Assembly (NCBI RefSeq): GCF_040371945.1 | Contig: NZ_BAABWS010000001.1 | Location: 1,364,001 to 1,428,000, forward strand | Direction: 5' to 3' | Source of the DNA: Litorivita sp040371945 | GTDB lineage: Bacteria > Pseudomonadota > Alphaproteobacteria > Rhodobacterales > Rhodobacteraceae | Length of the DNA stretch: 64,000 nucleotides | Shown: positions 40,585 to 48,827 of the stretch, in pieces | Layout of the letters: each line of letters begins with the position of its first letter | How positions within the stretch are numbered: the stretch's first letter is position 1 | The notes under the pieces: model-generated | What the model was told of the DNA's origin: nothing | Seen by the model: the letters and a program-made list of their open reading frames with translations, nothing else | The model's database searches: none | Position numbers and translations under genes: made by a program

Positions 40585-41993
40585 AACAGATCCTCTAGAC
40601 GCAGCCGTGCAATGCGTTCGACTTGGCGGCAGGCCTCCGCAAATTCGCTGTCGCGGTCATGGCCGATGCGGCGCTCGAAGGCCGCCAGAATGCCGGATTT
40701 ATCATGGTCGCGCACGGCGATGATAAAGGGAAACCCGTGTTTTTCCACATAGGCGGTGTTCATTTGCGTGAACTGTGCGCGCTCGGCGTCGGTCAGCGCA
40801 TCCAATCCCGCGCCCGCCTGCTCGGCGGTGCTTTGCGCGGTCAGACGCTTGGCCGCTGCGAGCTTTCCGGCCAGATCGGGATGCGCCTTAAGCACGCCCA
40901 AACGCTCCGCCTCCGAGGCGCTGCGGAAAATGCGCGCAAGCGCATTATGCACCCCCGCCGCGCAATCATGAGCGGGGCCAAGCTCCAGCCCATGCGCGCG
41001 CTCGGCGATCCACGCGCTATGCTCGAATACGCCGCCATAGGCCTCGACAAAACGCGCTTGGCTCATCCGGCTGGGCCGCTCGATCCGTTTGGGCGGATGC
41101 GTCTTGGCCCAATGCTCGGCCACATCAATCCGGCGCGGGCACCACACGCCCTCAAACCCTTGGATATAGTCGATGAATTTTTTCAGACCCGCCAGTTTTC
41201 CGGGCCGTCCGATCAACCGGCAATGCAGGCCGACCGACATCATCTTGGCCGCCCCCGCCCCGCCTTCGGCATAGAGCACGTCAAACGCATCCTTGAGATA
41301 GGTGAAAAACTGCTCTCCGGTGATATAGCCCGGAGCCGTGGCAAAGCGCATATCATTGGCCTCGAGCGTATAGGGGATGATCAATTGATCACGCCCCTGC
41401 ACGTCGATCCAATAGGGCAGATCGTCGTCATAAGTGTCGGAGATATAATCAAACCCGCCCTCTTCGGCGACAAGGCGGACGGTGTTTTCGCTGCACCGGC
41501 CTGTGTACCATCCGCGCGGGCGCGTGCCCGTCACTTCGCTGTGCAGCCGCACCGCCTCGGCAATCGCGGCGCGCTCCTCGGCCTCGGGCATGTCTTTGTG
41601 CTCGACCCATTTGAGGCCATGACTTGCGATCTCCCAACCCGCCTGCTGCATGGCCTCGACCTGCGCCGGACTGCGCGCCAAGGCGGTGGCCACGCCGTAG
41701 ATCGTCACCGGAATATTCGCGCCGGTGAACAGACGGTGCAGCCGCCAGAACCCCGCCCGCGCGCCATATTCATAGATCGATTCCATGTTCCAATGGCGTT
41801 GCCCCGCCCATGGCGCGGCCCCCGCGATATCGGACAAAAACGCCTCTGACGCGCCATCGCCGTGCAGGATGCAATTCTCGCCGCCCTCTTCGTAATTGAG
41901 CACGAATTGCACCGCCACGCGCGCCCCGTCCGGCCACGCCGCATCGGGCGCATCGGCCCCATAGCCCAGCATATCGCGCTCATATCGCTGCAT
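40581..41993 (-). CDS. puuE-uraD: Fused allantoinase (PuuE type) and OHCU decarboxylase (UraD)
   Basis: 470 residues. Residues about 1-310 are the cofactor-independent allantoinase PuuE of the polysaccharide deacetylase fold: VQFVLNYEEGGENCILHGD, WEIASHGLKWVEHKDM, and MMSVGLHCRLIGRPGKL. Residues about 312-470 are UraD: FVEAYGGVFEHSAWIA, AHPDLAGKLA, and HGFPFIIAVRDHDKSGIL. It thus decarboxylates OHCU to (S)-allantoin and opens allantoin to allantoate. UraD would act before PuuE in the pathway although it is C-terminal. ATG 41993. It is divergent from hiuH, with about 150 bases of possible shared control region. Confidence 0.93.
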   Translation of the reverse strand: MQRYERDMLGYGADAPDAAWPDGARVAVQFVLNYEEGGENCILHGDGASEAFLSDIAGAAPWAGQRHWNMESIYEYGARAGFWRLHRLFTGANIPVTIYGVATALARSPAQVEAMQQAGWEIASHGLKWVEHKDMPEAEERAAIAEAVRLHSEVTGTRPRGWYTGRCSENTVRLVAEEGGFDYISDTYDDDLPYWIDVQGRDQLIIPYTLEANDMRFATAPGYITGEQFFTYLKDAFDVLYAEGGAGAAKMMSVGLHCRLIGRPGKLAGLKKFIDYIQGFEGVWCPRRIDVAEHWAKTHPPKRIERPSRMSQARFVEAYGGVFEHSAWIAERAHGLELGPAHDCAAGVHNALARIFRSASEAERLGVLKAHPDLAGKLAAAKRLTAQSTAEQAGAGLDALTDAERAQFTQMNTAYVEKHGFPFIIAVRDHDKSGILAAFERRIGHDRDSEFAEACRQVERIARLRLEDLF

Positions 41994-42143
41994 CTTGTCG
42001 TCCCCTTTGCCAAATTTCTAAGCGATCCGGCCCCTATGCATTATCAATTTTTTCAAGAAACACTTTCAGGGGTGCTTTGCCAGACAGGATGCGCGTATCA
42101 ATCAGGCAAGCATATGCAAAGCTGCACGTCAAAGGAGCATCTC

Positions 42144-42503
42144 ATGGCTGACGGCTATCTGACCACCCATGTTCTCGACACGGCCAAAGGCTGCCCCGCC
42201 GCCGGATTGCGCATTGATCTTTACCGCATCAACGGCGAGACGCGCAGCCATCTGGCCACCATGGTGACCAATGACGACGGGCGCACCGATGCGCCGATCC
42301 TGCCCAAAGAGGATTTTGCCGTGGGCGTTTATGAATTGGTCTTTGCGGCGGGCGATTACCTTGACGCGTCGGGCACGCCCCCCGAAGCGCCGCGGTTTTT
42401 AGACGTGGTGCCGATCCGTTTCGGGATTTCCGACCCCGCCGCCCACTACCATGTGCCGCTGCTCGTGTCGCCCTTTGGCTATTCGACCTATCGCGGCAGC
42501 TAA
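42144..42503 (+). CDS. hiuH: 5-Hydroxyisourate hydrolase
   Basis: 119 residues, transthyretin-like. The N-terminal LTTHVLDTAKGCPAAGL with a catalytic His, an internal Arg in LRIDLYRI, and the C-terminal YSTYRGS hallmark are present. It opens the hydroxyisourate ring, the first step after uricase. ATG 42144 follows AAAGGAG. An upstream open extension of 94 residues runs into the divergent gene and is not real. Confidence 0.95.
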   Translation: MADGYLTTHVLDTAKGCPAAGLRIDLYRINGETRSHLATMVTNDDGRTDAPILPKEDFAVGVYELVFAAGDYLDASGTPPEAPRFLDVVPIRFGISDPAAHYHVPLLVSPFGYSTYRGS

Positions 42504-42507
42504 CCCC

Positions 42508-42566
42508 GCAGCCAAAGCTCTGGCGCGGCGCGGCCGATCGGTCCTGCGCCGCCTTTGCGCGGCTGC
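42508..42566. terminator. Large hairpin between convergent hiuH and phoB
   Basis: The outer arms GCAGCC/GGCTGC enclose a GC-rich inner stem around 42521-42552. There is no clear U-tract. It may end both transcripts. Confidence 0.4.
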
Positions 42567-42570
42567 CCGC

Positions 42571-43260
42571 TTAGCCCAATGCGTATCCCGCGCCGCGCAC
42601 CGTGCGCAGCGGATCATCGCCGCCATGCGTGCAAAGCGCCTTGCGCAAGCGGCCGATATGCACGTCCACGGTCCGCGTATCCACATAGATATCGCGCCCC
42701 CAAACCCGATCAAGCAATTGCTCGCGGCTCCACACCCGCCCCGGTTTCTCCATAAAGGTCGAGAGCAGCCGGAATTCGGTCGGGCCAAGCTTGAGCGGCT
42801 GCTCGTCGCGGGTGACCTTATGGGTCTCGGCGTCGAGGATAATATCGTCAAAGCTGAGCTTTTGCCCCACCGCTGCCGGACGGGTGCGGCGCAATTGCGT
42901 GCGCACGCGGGCCATCAATTCGACCACCGAATAGGGTTTGACCACATAGTCATCCGCGCCGGTTTCAAGCCCGCGCACGCGGTCGGCCTCTTCGGAGCGG
43001 GCCGAGAGCATGATGATCGGCACATTGCGCGTCGCAGCGCGGGTTTTGAGACGGCGGCAAATCTCGATCCCCGACACGCCTGGCAACATCCAATCCAGCA
43101 CAATGAGGTCCGGCACCACCTCATCCACCAAAACCAAAGCCTCGTCGCCCGTCTCGGCGCGGCTCACCAAAAAGCCTTCGGCCTCAAGGTTATACGCCAA
43201 AATCTCGCGCTGCGCCGGTTCGTCCTCGACCAATAGAACACGCAGTTGATCGGCAGCCAT
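42571..43260 (-). CDS. phoB: Phosphate regulon response regulator PhoB
   Basis: 229 residues. The receiver domain (1-120) has the phosphoacceptor Asp56 in LIVLDWMLPG and the Lys in VVKPYS. The OmpR-type winged helix (130-229) ends with TVDVHIGRLRKAL. It activates the Pho regulon under phosphate limitation. It is the last gene of pstSCAB-phoU-phoB, three bases after phoU. The sensor kinase gene phoR is not in this window. Confidence 0.95.
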   Translation of the reverse strand: MAADQLRVLLVEDEPAQREILAYNLEAEGFLVSRAETGDEALVLVDEVVPDLIVLDWMLPGVSGIEICRRLKTRAATRNVPIIMLSARSEEADRVRGLETGADDYVVKPYSVVELMARVRTQLRRTRPAAVGQKLSFDDIILDAETHKVTRDEQPLKLGPTEFRLLSTFMEKPGRVWSREQLLDRVWGRDIYVDTRTVDVHIGRLRKALCTHGGDDPLRTVRGAGYALG

Positions 43261-43263
43261 GGC

Positions 43264-43983
43264 TTAGTCCTCCACCTCAATCGCCTCAGTCGAGGTCACA
43301 TCGGCCTTGGTGCGCGCCTCTTCGGGCATTTCGCCAGTGACCAGATAGATCACCTGCTCGGCAATCGTCGTGGCATGATCGCCCATGCGTTCGATGTTTT
43401 TGGCAATGAAATGCAGATGCATACAGGCGGTGATATTGCGCGGATCTTCCATCATATAGGTGAGGAATTCACGAAACAGCGCATTATACATCTGATCGAC
43501 TTCGCGGTCGCGCAGGCGCACCTCTTCGGCCATCGCCACGTCGCGGTGGATATAGGCATCCAGCGCCATCTTGAGCATCTGCTCGACCTCGCGCGCCATG
43601 CGGCGGATCGACTTGGAGGCGCCGCCCACGGGCTGCATCTGCACCAGAACGCCGGTGCGTTTGGCGAGGTTCTTGGCGTAATCGCCGCAGCGTTCGAGGC
43701 TGGAGGCGATCTTCATCACCGTCAACACCGTGCGCAGATCGCGCGCTTGCGGCGCGCGCAGCGCGATCACCCGCGCGGCCTCTTCATTGACCTGCTCTTC
43801 GATCCGGTCGATGACTTTATCAGCGGCGCGGACCTTATCGGCCAATTCATTGTCGCGCTCTTCGAGCGACTTGGCCGCATCGCCGATATTGGCTTCGACC
43901 AAACCGCCCATTTTCATGATCAAGGCTTGGATCGCCTCCAGATCGCGGTCAAAGGCGCTGGCGATATGCTGTTCGGTTACCAT
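43264..43983 (-). CDS. phoU: Phosphate signalling protein PhoU
   Basis: 239 residues, two three-helix PhoU repeats with metal-site motifs ERCGDYAKNLAKR and ERMGDHATTIAE. It relays the state of the Pst transporter to PhoR and dampens PhoB activity. ATG 43983 lies 5 bases after the pstB stop. Confidence 0.95.
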   Translation of the reverse strand: MVTEQHIASAFDRDLEAIQALIMKMGGLVEANIGDAAKSLEERDNELADKVRAADKVIDRIEEQVNEEAARVIALRAPQARDLRTVLTVMKIASSLERCGDYAKNLAKRTGVLVQMQPVGGASKSIRRMAREVEQMLKMALDAYIHRDVAMAEEVRLRDREVDQMYNALFREFLTYMMEDPRNITACMHLHFIAKNIERMGDHATTIAEQVIYLVTGEMPEEARTKADVTSTEAIEVED

Positions 43984-43988
43984 GCGAT

Positions 43989-44786
43989 TTATCCAATCCG
44001 TCCAGTGATATAGCTTTCGGTGCGGGGGTCTTCGGGGTTGGTAAAAATCTGCCCCGTCTCGCCAAATTCGACCAAATTCCCAAGGTGGAAAAACGCCGTT
44101 TTCTGGCTGACCCGCGCGGCCTGCTGCATCGAGTGGGTGACGATCACCACGCTATATTGCGCGCGCAATTCGTCGATCAATTCCTCGACCTGCGCCGTGG
44201 CAATCGGGTCAAGCGCCGAGCAAGGCTCGTCCATCAGCAAAACCTCCGGCTCGGTGGCCACGGCGCGCGCGATGCACAGGCGCTGTTGCTGACCGCCGGA
44301 CAATCCGGTGCCCGGTTTGTCGAGACGGTCCTTGACCTCGTCCCAGATCGCCCCGCGGCGCAGGCTCTTTTCCACGATCACATCAAGGTCGGCCTTGGTC
44401 TTGGCCATGCCGTGGATGCGCGGGCCGTAAGCGATGTTGTCATAGATCGATTTGGGGAAAGGATTGGGCTTTTGAAAGACCATCCCGACCTTGGCGCGCA
44501 ATTGCACCGGATCGACCTTGGGGTCATAGATGTCCTCGCCGTCCAGACGGATATCGCCCTCGACGCGGCAGATATCAATCGTATCGTTCATCCGGTTCAG
44601 GCAGCGCAAAAACGTGGATTTGCCGCAGCCCGAAGGGCCGATAAAGGCGGTGACGGTTTTATCCTCGATGTCCACATCGACGTCTTTGATCGCATGGGTA
44701 TCGGCATAATAGACCTGACACCCACGGGCCGCGATCTTGATCTCTTTCACGTCCACGGCTCTCTCCATAATTCGCATATCATTCAT
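43989..44786 (-). CDS. pstB: Phosphate ABC transporter ATP-binding protein PstB
   Basis: 265 residues. Walker A GPSGCGKST at residues 50-58, signature LSGGQQQRLCIARA, Walker B VLLMDEPCSALDP and a switch His in IVTHSMQQA are present. It energises phosphate uptake through PstCA. It follows pstA by 14 bases. Confidence 0.96.
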   Translation of the reverse strand: MNDMRIMERAVDVKEIKIAARGCQVYYADTHAIKDVDVDIEDKTVTAFIGPSGCGKSTFLRCLNRMNDTIDICRVEGDIRLDGEDIYDPKVDPVQLRAKVGMVFQKPNPFPKSIYDNIAYGPRIHGMAKTKADLDVIVEKSLRRGAIWDEVKDRLDKPGTGLSGGQQQRLCIARAVATEPEVLLMDEPCSALDPIATAQVEELIDELRAQYSVVIVTHSMQQAARVSQKTAFFHLGNLVEFGETGQIFTNPEDPRTESYITGRIG

Positions 44787-44800
44787 GTCAGATGCTCACC

Positions 44801-46165
44801 CTACCAACGGCGCTCGAAGCGGCGGCGCAGCAACACGGCCACGACATTCATCGCCACAAGAAACACCAGCAACACAATAATCGCCCCCGAGGCCCGTTCG
44901 ACAAAAGCCGGATCGGCGCGCTGTGTCCAATTGAAAACCTGCACCGGAAGCGCGGTCGACGGCTCGCCGAACAACCCGTTTTCGGGGCTCCAAGCGGCGG
45001 GGTATTCGCGCACAAAGGCCACCATCCCGATGAGCAGCAAAGGCGCGGTCTCGCCCAAGGCTTGCGCCAGACCGATGATCGTGCCGGTCAAGATACCAGG
45101 CGCGGCGAGGGGCAACACATGGTGGAATACCGATTGCATTTTCGACGCGCCAAGACCCAAAGCCGCATCGCGGATCGACGGCGGCACGGCCTTCAACGCC
45201 GCGCGGGTGGCGATGATGATCGTCGGCAAGGTCATCAGCGTCAAAACCAATCCGCCGACAATCGGCGCAGAGGCGCGCATGCCCGCAAAGTTGATGAAAA
45301 TCGCAAGGCCGAGGATGCCGAACACAATCGACGGCACGGCGGCGAGGTTCGAGATATTCACCTCGATGATATCGGTCCAACGGTTCTTGGGCGCGAATTC
45401 TTCAAGGTAGATCGACGCCGCCACCCCGATCACCGGCGCCAGCACCAGAACCGTCAACATCATATAAAGCGAGCCAAGGATCGCCACGCCTAGCCCCGCC
45501 GCTTCGGGGCGCTGGTCCGAGGCATCGGGCGCGGTCAAAAATGCCCAGTTGAATTTGGTGCGCAGATAGCCGCGCTCCTTGAGCGCATCGGCCAGCATCA
45601 ATTGCTCGGGCGAGACATTGCCGTCAAGCTCGGCGCTGTCCATCGTCACGCGGCCCTTGTAGAACCCGTCGATCCGCCCGTTGACCAAAAGCGTGAACTC
45701 CTGCGTCGTGCCGATCAGATCGGGATCGGCCAGAACCGCATTGCGTACCGTGGCGGCGGCCTCTTTAGAGATGATCTGCGCCGCGTCCTTATCGCTCAGC
45801 CCCTCGATCTCGATGCCCTCGGTGGCGATGAAAGCCGCCAGCGAGGTTTTGAGAACCCCCGCATAGCCGATGGTCGTGACCTTCTTGAGGTTGTCGAGAT
45901 CGCGCCCGCCCTTTTTGTCGAGCTTGGCCTCCGACAATTCGACCGGCATGGTCAGATAGGTCTGCGAAAACGCGCCCGATCCGGCGCTGAAGATCGAGAT
46001 CAACAGCATCACCAAGGCCAGAACCCCGATGCCGATGGCCCCCATTCCATAGGCGCGAAACCGTGCCTCGGCGGCATTGCGCCGCTTGGTGCGCGCATCC
46101 GGCTCCAGCAGCGTCTTGCGCTTGGGCGGCACGGGCATCGCGCCCGAATTTGTCGCGTCGCTCAT
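44801..46165 (-). CDS. pstA: Phosphate ABC transporter permease PstA
   Basis: 454 residues, longer than the roughly 300 of E. coli PstA. A large extracytoplasmic insert of about 160 residues lies between the first helix (about 40-62) and the permease core, as in the DUF3333-containing alphaproteobacterial form. The core contains the ABC inner-membrane loop with AALGLGASKMQSVFHHVLPLA. The start overlaps the pstC stop (ATGA). Confidence 0.95.
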   Translation of the reverse strand: MSDATNSGAMPVPPKRKTLLEPDARTKRRNAAEARFRAYGMGAIGIGVLALVMLLISIFSAGSGAFSQTYLTMPVELSEAKLDKKGGRDLDNLKKVTTIGYAGVLKTSLAAFIATEGIEIEGLSDKDAAQIISKEAAATVRNAVLADPDLIGTTQEFTLLVNGRIDGFYKGRVTMDSAELDGNVSPEQLMLADALKERGYLRTKFNWAFLTAPDASDQRPEAAGLGVAILGSLYMMLTVLVLAPVIGVAASIYLEEFAPKNRWTDIIEVNISNLAAVPSIVFGILGLAIFINFAGMRASAPIVGGLVLTLMTLPTIIIATRAALKAVPPSIRDAALGLGASKMQSVFHHVLPLAAPGILTGTIIGLAQALGETAPLLLIGMVAFVREYPAAWSPENGLFGEPSTALPVQVFNWTQRADPAFVERASGAIIVLLVFLVAMNVVAVLLRRRFERRW

Positions 46166-47400
46166 TCGTATTGCTCCCGATATTTGCGCACGATGTAGAG
46201 CGCGAGCACATTGAGGCCGAGGGTAAAGACAAACAGCGTCAGCCCCAAAGCAAAGGCCACCAAGGTTTCGGGCGCGGCAAAATCCGTATCGCCCGTAAGC
46301 TGGCTGACGATTTTCACGGTCACGGTGGTCATCGCCTCAAAGGGGTTGATGACCTCGCCAATGCCGGATCTGAACTGCGCCGCCGCCGCCCCCGCGCCCA
46401 AGACGACGATCATCGTCTCGCCAATCGCGCGGCTCGCCGCCAACAAGATCGCGCCAACAATCCCCGGAAGGGCGGCAGGCACGACCACCTGTTTGATGGT
46501 TTCCGATTTCGTCGCGCCAAGGCCCAGAGAGCCGTCGCGCATCGCCTGCGGCACCGCGTTGATAATATCATCCGAAAGCGACGAGACGAAGGGAATGAGC
46601 ATGATCCCCATCACCAGACCCGCCGTCATCACCGACGATCCGCTGTCGCCCAATCCCATCGGCTGGGCAAAATAATCGCGCAGCATCGGCCCCACGGTGA
46701 TCAGCGCGAAAAGACCGTAAACAATGGTCGGGATACCGGCCAGAACCTCGATCAACGGCTTGGCGATAGAGCGGGTTTTCGGCCCCGCATATTCCGACAG
46801 ATAGACCGCCGCAAACAGCCCGATCGGCACCGCCACCAGCAGCGCGATAAAGCTGATGTAGAGCGTGCCCCACAAGAGCGGCAAAATTCCCAGCGCGCTA
46901 TCGCCGCGAAAATCCGGTGCCCATGTCACGCCGAAAAAGAACTCGGTCCACGCGTATTGCGAGAAGAAATTGCCGGTCTCCAGCAACATCGACATCACGA
47001 TCCCGACGGTGGTGAAAATCGCAACAGAGGCGGCAAAGATCAGCAAAACCATGATCCAGCGCTCTGCCGCATTGCGGGCGCGATACTCGGCGGTGATCTT
47101 GGAGAGGGCAAACACAACGCCCGCCACGCAAAGCGCCAAAATCGCCCAAGCCATCACCCGATCCGCCCCGACCGGCAGGGCCAGCGCATCGGATTTTTCG
47201 GCGATCTTGCGCAGCACCATATAGGCCATGAAAACCAATGCCGCAGGCACAAACCCCGTCAGCGCCGTGTTGAGCCCGTGATAGACCGCGCGCGAATGGC
47301 GCGTGCGGCTGTCCCCTGTCGCGGCAACGCGCAAGCGGCCAACAAAATACCCCGCGACGCAAATCGCGAGGACACAGAGGAAGGAAAGAGCCAAGGACAT
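46162..47400 (-). CDS. pstC: Phosphate ABC transporter permease PstC
   Basis: 412 residues with an N-terminal extra helix region (DUF4889-like alphaproteobacterial extension) and the permease core with GSLGLGATKSETIKQVVVPAA as the EAA loop. ATG 47400. It is separated from pstS by a GC hairpin. It pairs with PstA. Confidence 0.95.
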   Translation of the reverse strand: MSLALSFLCVLAICVAGYFVGRLRVAATGDSRTRHSRAVYHGLNTALTGFVPAALVFMAYMVLRKIAEKSDALALPVGADRVMAWAILALCVAGVVFALSKITAEYRARNAAERWIMVLLIFAASVAIFTTVGIVMSMLLETGNFFSQYAWTEFFFGVTWAPDFRGDSALGILPLLWGTLYISFIALLVAVPIGLFAAVYLSEYAGPKTRSIAKPLIEVLAGIPTIVYGLFALITVGPMLRDYFAQPMGLGDSGSSVMTAGLVMGIMLIPFVSSLSDDIINAVPQAMRDGSLGLGATKSETIKQVVVPAALPGIVGAILLAASRAIGETMIVVLGAGAAAAQFRSGIGEVINPFEAMTTVTVKIVSQLTGDTDFAAPETLVAFALGLTLFVFTLGLNVLALYIVRKYREQYE

Positions 47401-47429
47401 AAGGGACCTGCTTTAGCTTTGTATTGTGG

Positions 47430-47460
47430 GGCGGCGGCCCCGTTCTGTCGGGCCGCCGCC
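47430..47460 (-). other. Strong hairpin between pstS and pstC
   Basis: A perfect 11-bp GC stem (47430-47440, 47450-47460) around a nine-base loop sits in the pstS-pstC gap. On the minus strand no U-run follows directly, so it more likely protects the pstS message end or attenuates partially than terminates fully. Confidence 0.65.
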
Positions 47461-47484
47461 GGTTTTGTCTAAGCCGCGTTTGGC

Positions 47485-48528
47485 TTACATGTTGTTGCCG
47501 CCTGCGACGGCTGCTTGGGTCTGCTCCAGCTCGGGGTCGGAGACGAGGCCGTATTCGGCGAGCGGGCCGTCGGGGCCAGCCATATCGTCAGAGACGAAGA
47601 ACTCTGCATATTCCTGCAGGCCGGGGATCACGCCGATATGCGCGCTCTTGACGTAGAAGTAGAGCGGGCGCGACACCGGATAGTCACCGCTTGCGATGCT
47701 TTCGGTCGACGGCACGACGCCCGACATGGTCGCCACTTGCAGCTTGTCGGTGTTGTTCTCGTAGAAGGCCAGACCGAAGACGCCGATGCCGTCCTTGTTG
47801 CTTTCGATACGCGCGAGGGTTTCGGTGTAATCGCCGTCAATGTCGGTCGACGCGCCATCGGTGCGCAGCGAGATACAGGCTTTCTCGGCGGCTTTTTTCT
47901 TGGCTTTCTCGTCATCGCCCTCGGCGGCGGCGAGGAAGGTTTCAAAGGCGCCGGTCTCTTCGCAGCCTGCGAGGATCACCTTGTCTTCAAAGACTTCGCG
48001 CGTGCCGTGCTTGGTGCCCGGAACGAAGGCTTGAATGTTTTGCGCGGGGAAATTCGCATTCACATCGGCCCAAGTCTTGTTGGGGTTGGCGACGATCTGG
48101 CCGTCCACGACGATTTTGTCGGAGAGCGCAAGGAACCAATCGGAGGGCGTGAATTCAAAGCCGTTGCCGTTGATGTCGGAGGCAAAGACGATGCCATCAT
48201 AACCGATGCGCACTTCCATAATGTCGGTCACGCCGTTTTCGGCGCAGGCGGCGATCTCTTTGTCTTTGATCTTGCGCGAGGCGTTTGCCACGTCGATGGT
48301 GCCTTCGCCCACGCCTTCACAGAACTTTTTGAGACCGGCGGAGGAGCCGCCCGATTCCACGACCGGTGTCGGGAAGTCGAAGTTTTCGCCAAAGGCTTCG
48401 GCGACGATCGACGCATAGGGCAGAACGGTCGAGGAACCGGCAATCTGGACTTGGTCGCGCGCCGAGGCGGCAGTGGCACAAACGGCGGCGATGGCCATTG
48501 CGGAGGCGGACAATTTGATAAGGGACAT
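47485..48528 (-). CDS. pstS: Phosphate-binding protein PstS
   Basis: 347 residues. The signal peptide ends at ASA near residue 23. Phosphate-site motifs are QIAGSSTVLPY, VESGGSSAGLKKFC and GTKHGTREVFED. It is the periplasmic receptor of the high-affinity Pst system. ATG 48528 follows AAAGGAGCTATT. A Pho box lies about 80 bases upstream. Confidence 0.96.
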   Translation of the reverse strand: MSLIKLSASAMAIAAVCATAASARDQVQIAGSSTVLPYASIVAEAFGENFDFPTPVVESGGSSAGLKKFCEGVGEGTIDVANASRKIKDKEIAACAENGVTDIMEVRIGYDGIVFASDINGNGFEFTPSDWFLALSDKIVVDGQIVANPNKTWADVNANFPAQNIQAFVPGTKHGTREVFEDKVILAGCEETGAFETFLAAAEGDDEKAKKKAAEKACISLRTDGASTDIDGDYTETLARIESNKDGIGVFGLAFYENNTDKLQVATMSGVVPSTESIASGDYPVSRPLYFYVKSAHIGVIPGLQEYAEFFVSDDMAGPDGPLAEYGLVSDPELEQTQAAVAGGNNM

Positions 48529-48609
48529 AATAGCTCCTTTAGGGTTACATCTCGCGGCCAACATTCTCGCGGCCTTGGGGGCTGCCTAAATCGTCGGTGT
48601 GTCGCTTAT

Positions 48610-48638
48610 GTAATGCTTTTGTAACAGCTTTATGAAAC
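48610..48638 (-). promoter_or_regulatory. Pho box of the pst operon
   Basis: On the minus strand three 7-base units with four-base spacers occur in exact 11-bp phase: GTTTCAT, CTGTTAC, GCATTAC. They resemble the CTGTCAT-N4-CTGTCAT PhoB consensus imperfectly. Position and phasing upstream of pstS make PhoB binding likely. Confidence 0.65.
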
Positions 48639-48774
48639 CTGACCAATAACAAGTAAGCACCTGACAACAAAAGATTTTAACTCTAGCGAGATGCAAAAAT
48701 CCCTGCGAAATCCGCACAATTACTCCGCCTTTTGTAACAAGGATTCGCTAGCCTGAGCCGCGGCCAAAAGCGCC

Positions 48775-48805
48775 AAAGGCCGCCCCTCAAAAAAGGGCGG
48801 CCTTT
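48775..48805 (-). terminator. Terminator after pheT
   Basis: AAAGGCCGCCC (48775-48785) pairs with GGGCGGCCTTT (48795-48805), 23 bases past the pheT stop. The rest of the 299-base gap up to pstS holds the Pho box and an AT-rich stretch at 48650-48740 in which I see no gene. Confidence 0.7.
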
Positions 48806-48827
48806 GTTTACAGGGGCTTGGCCGAAA

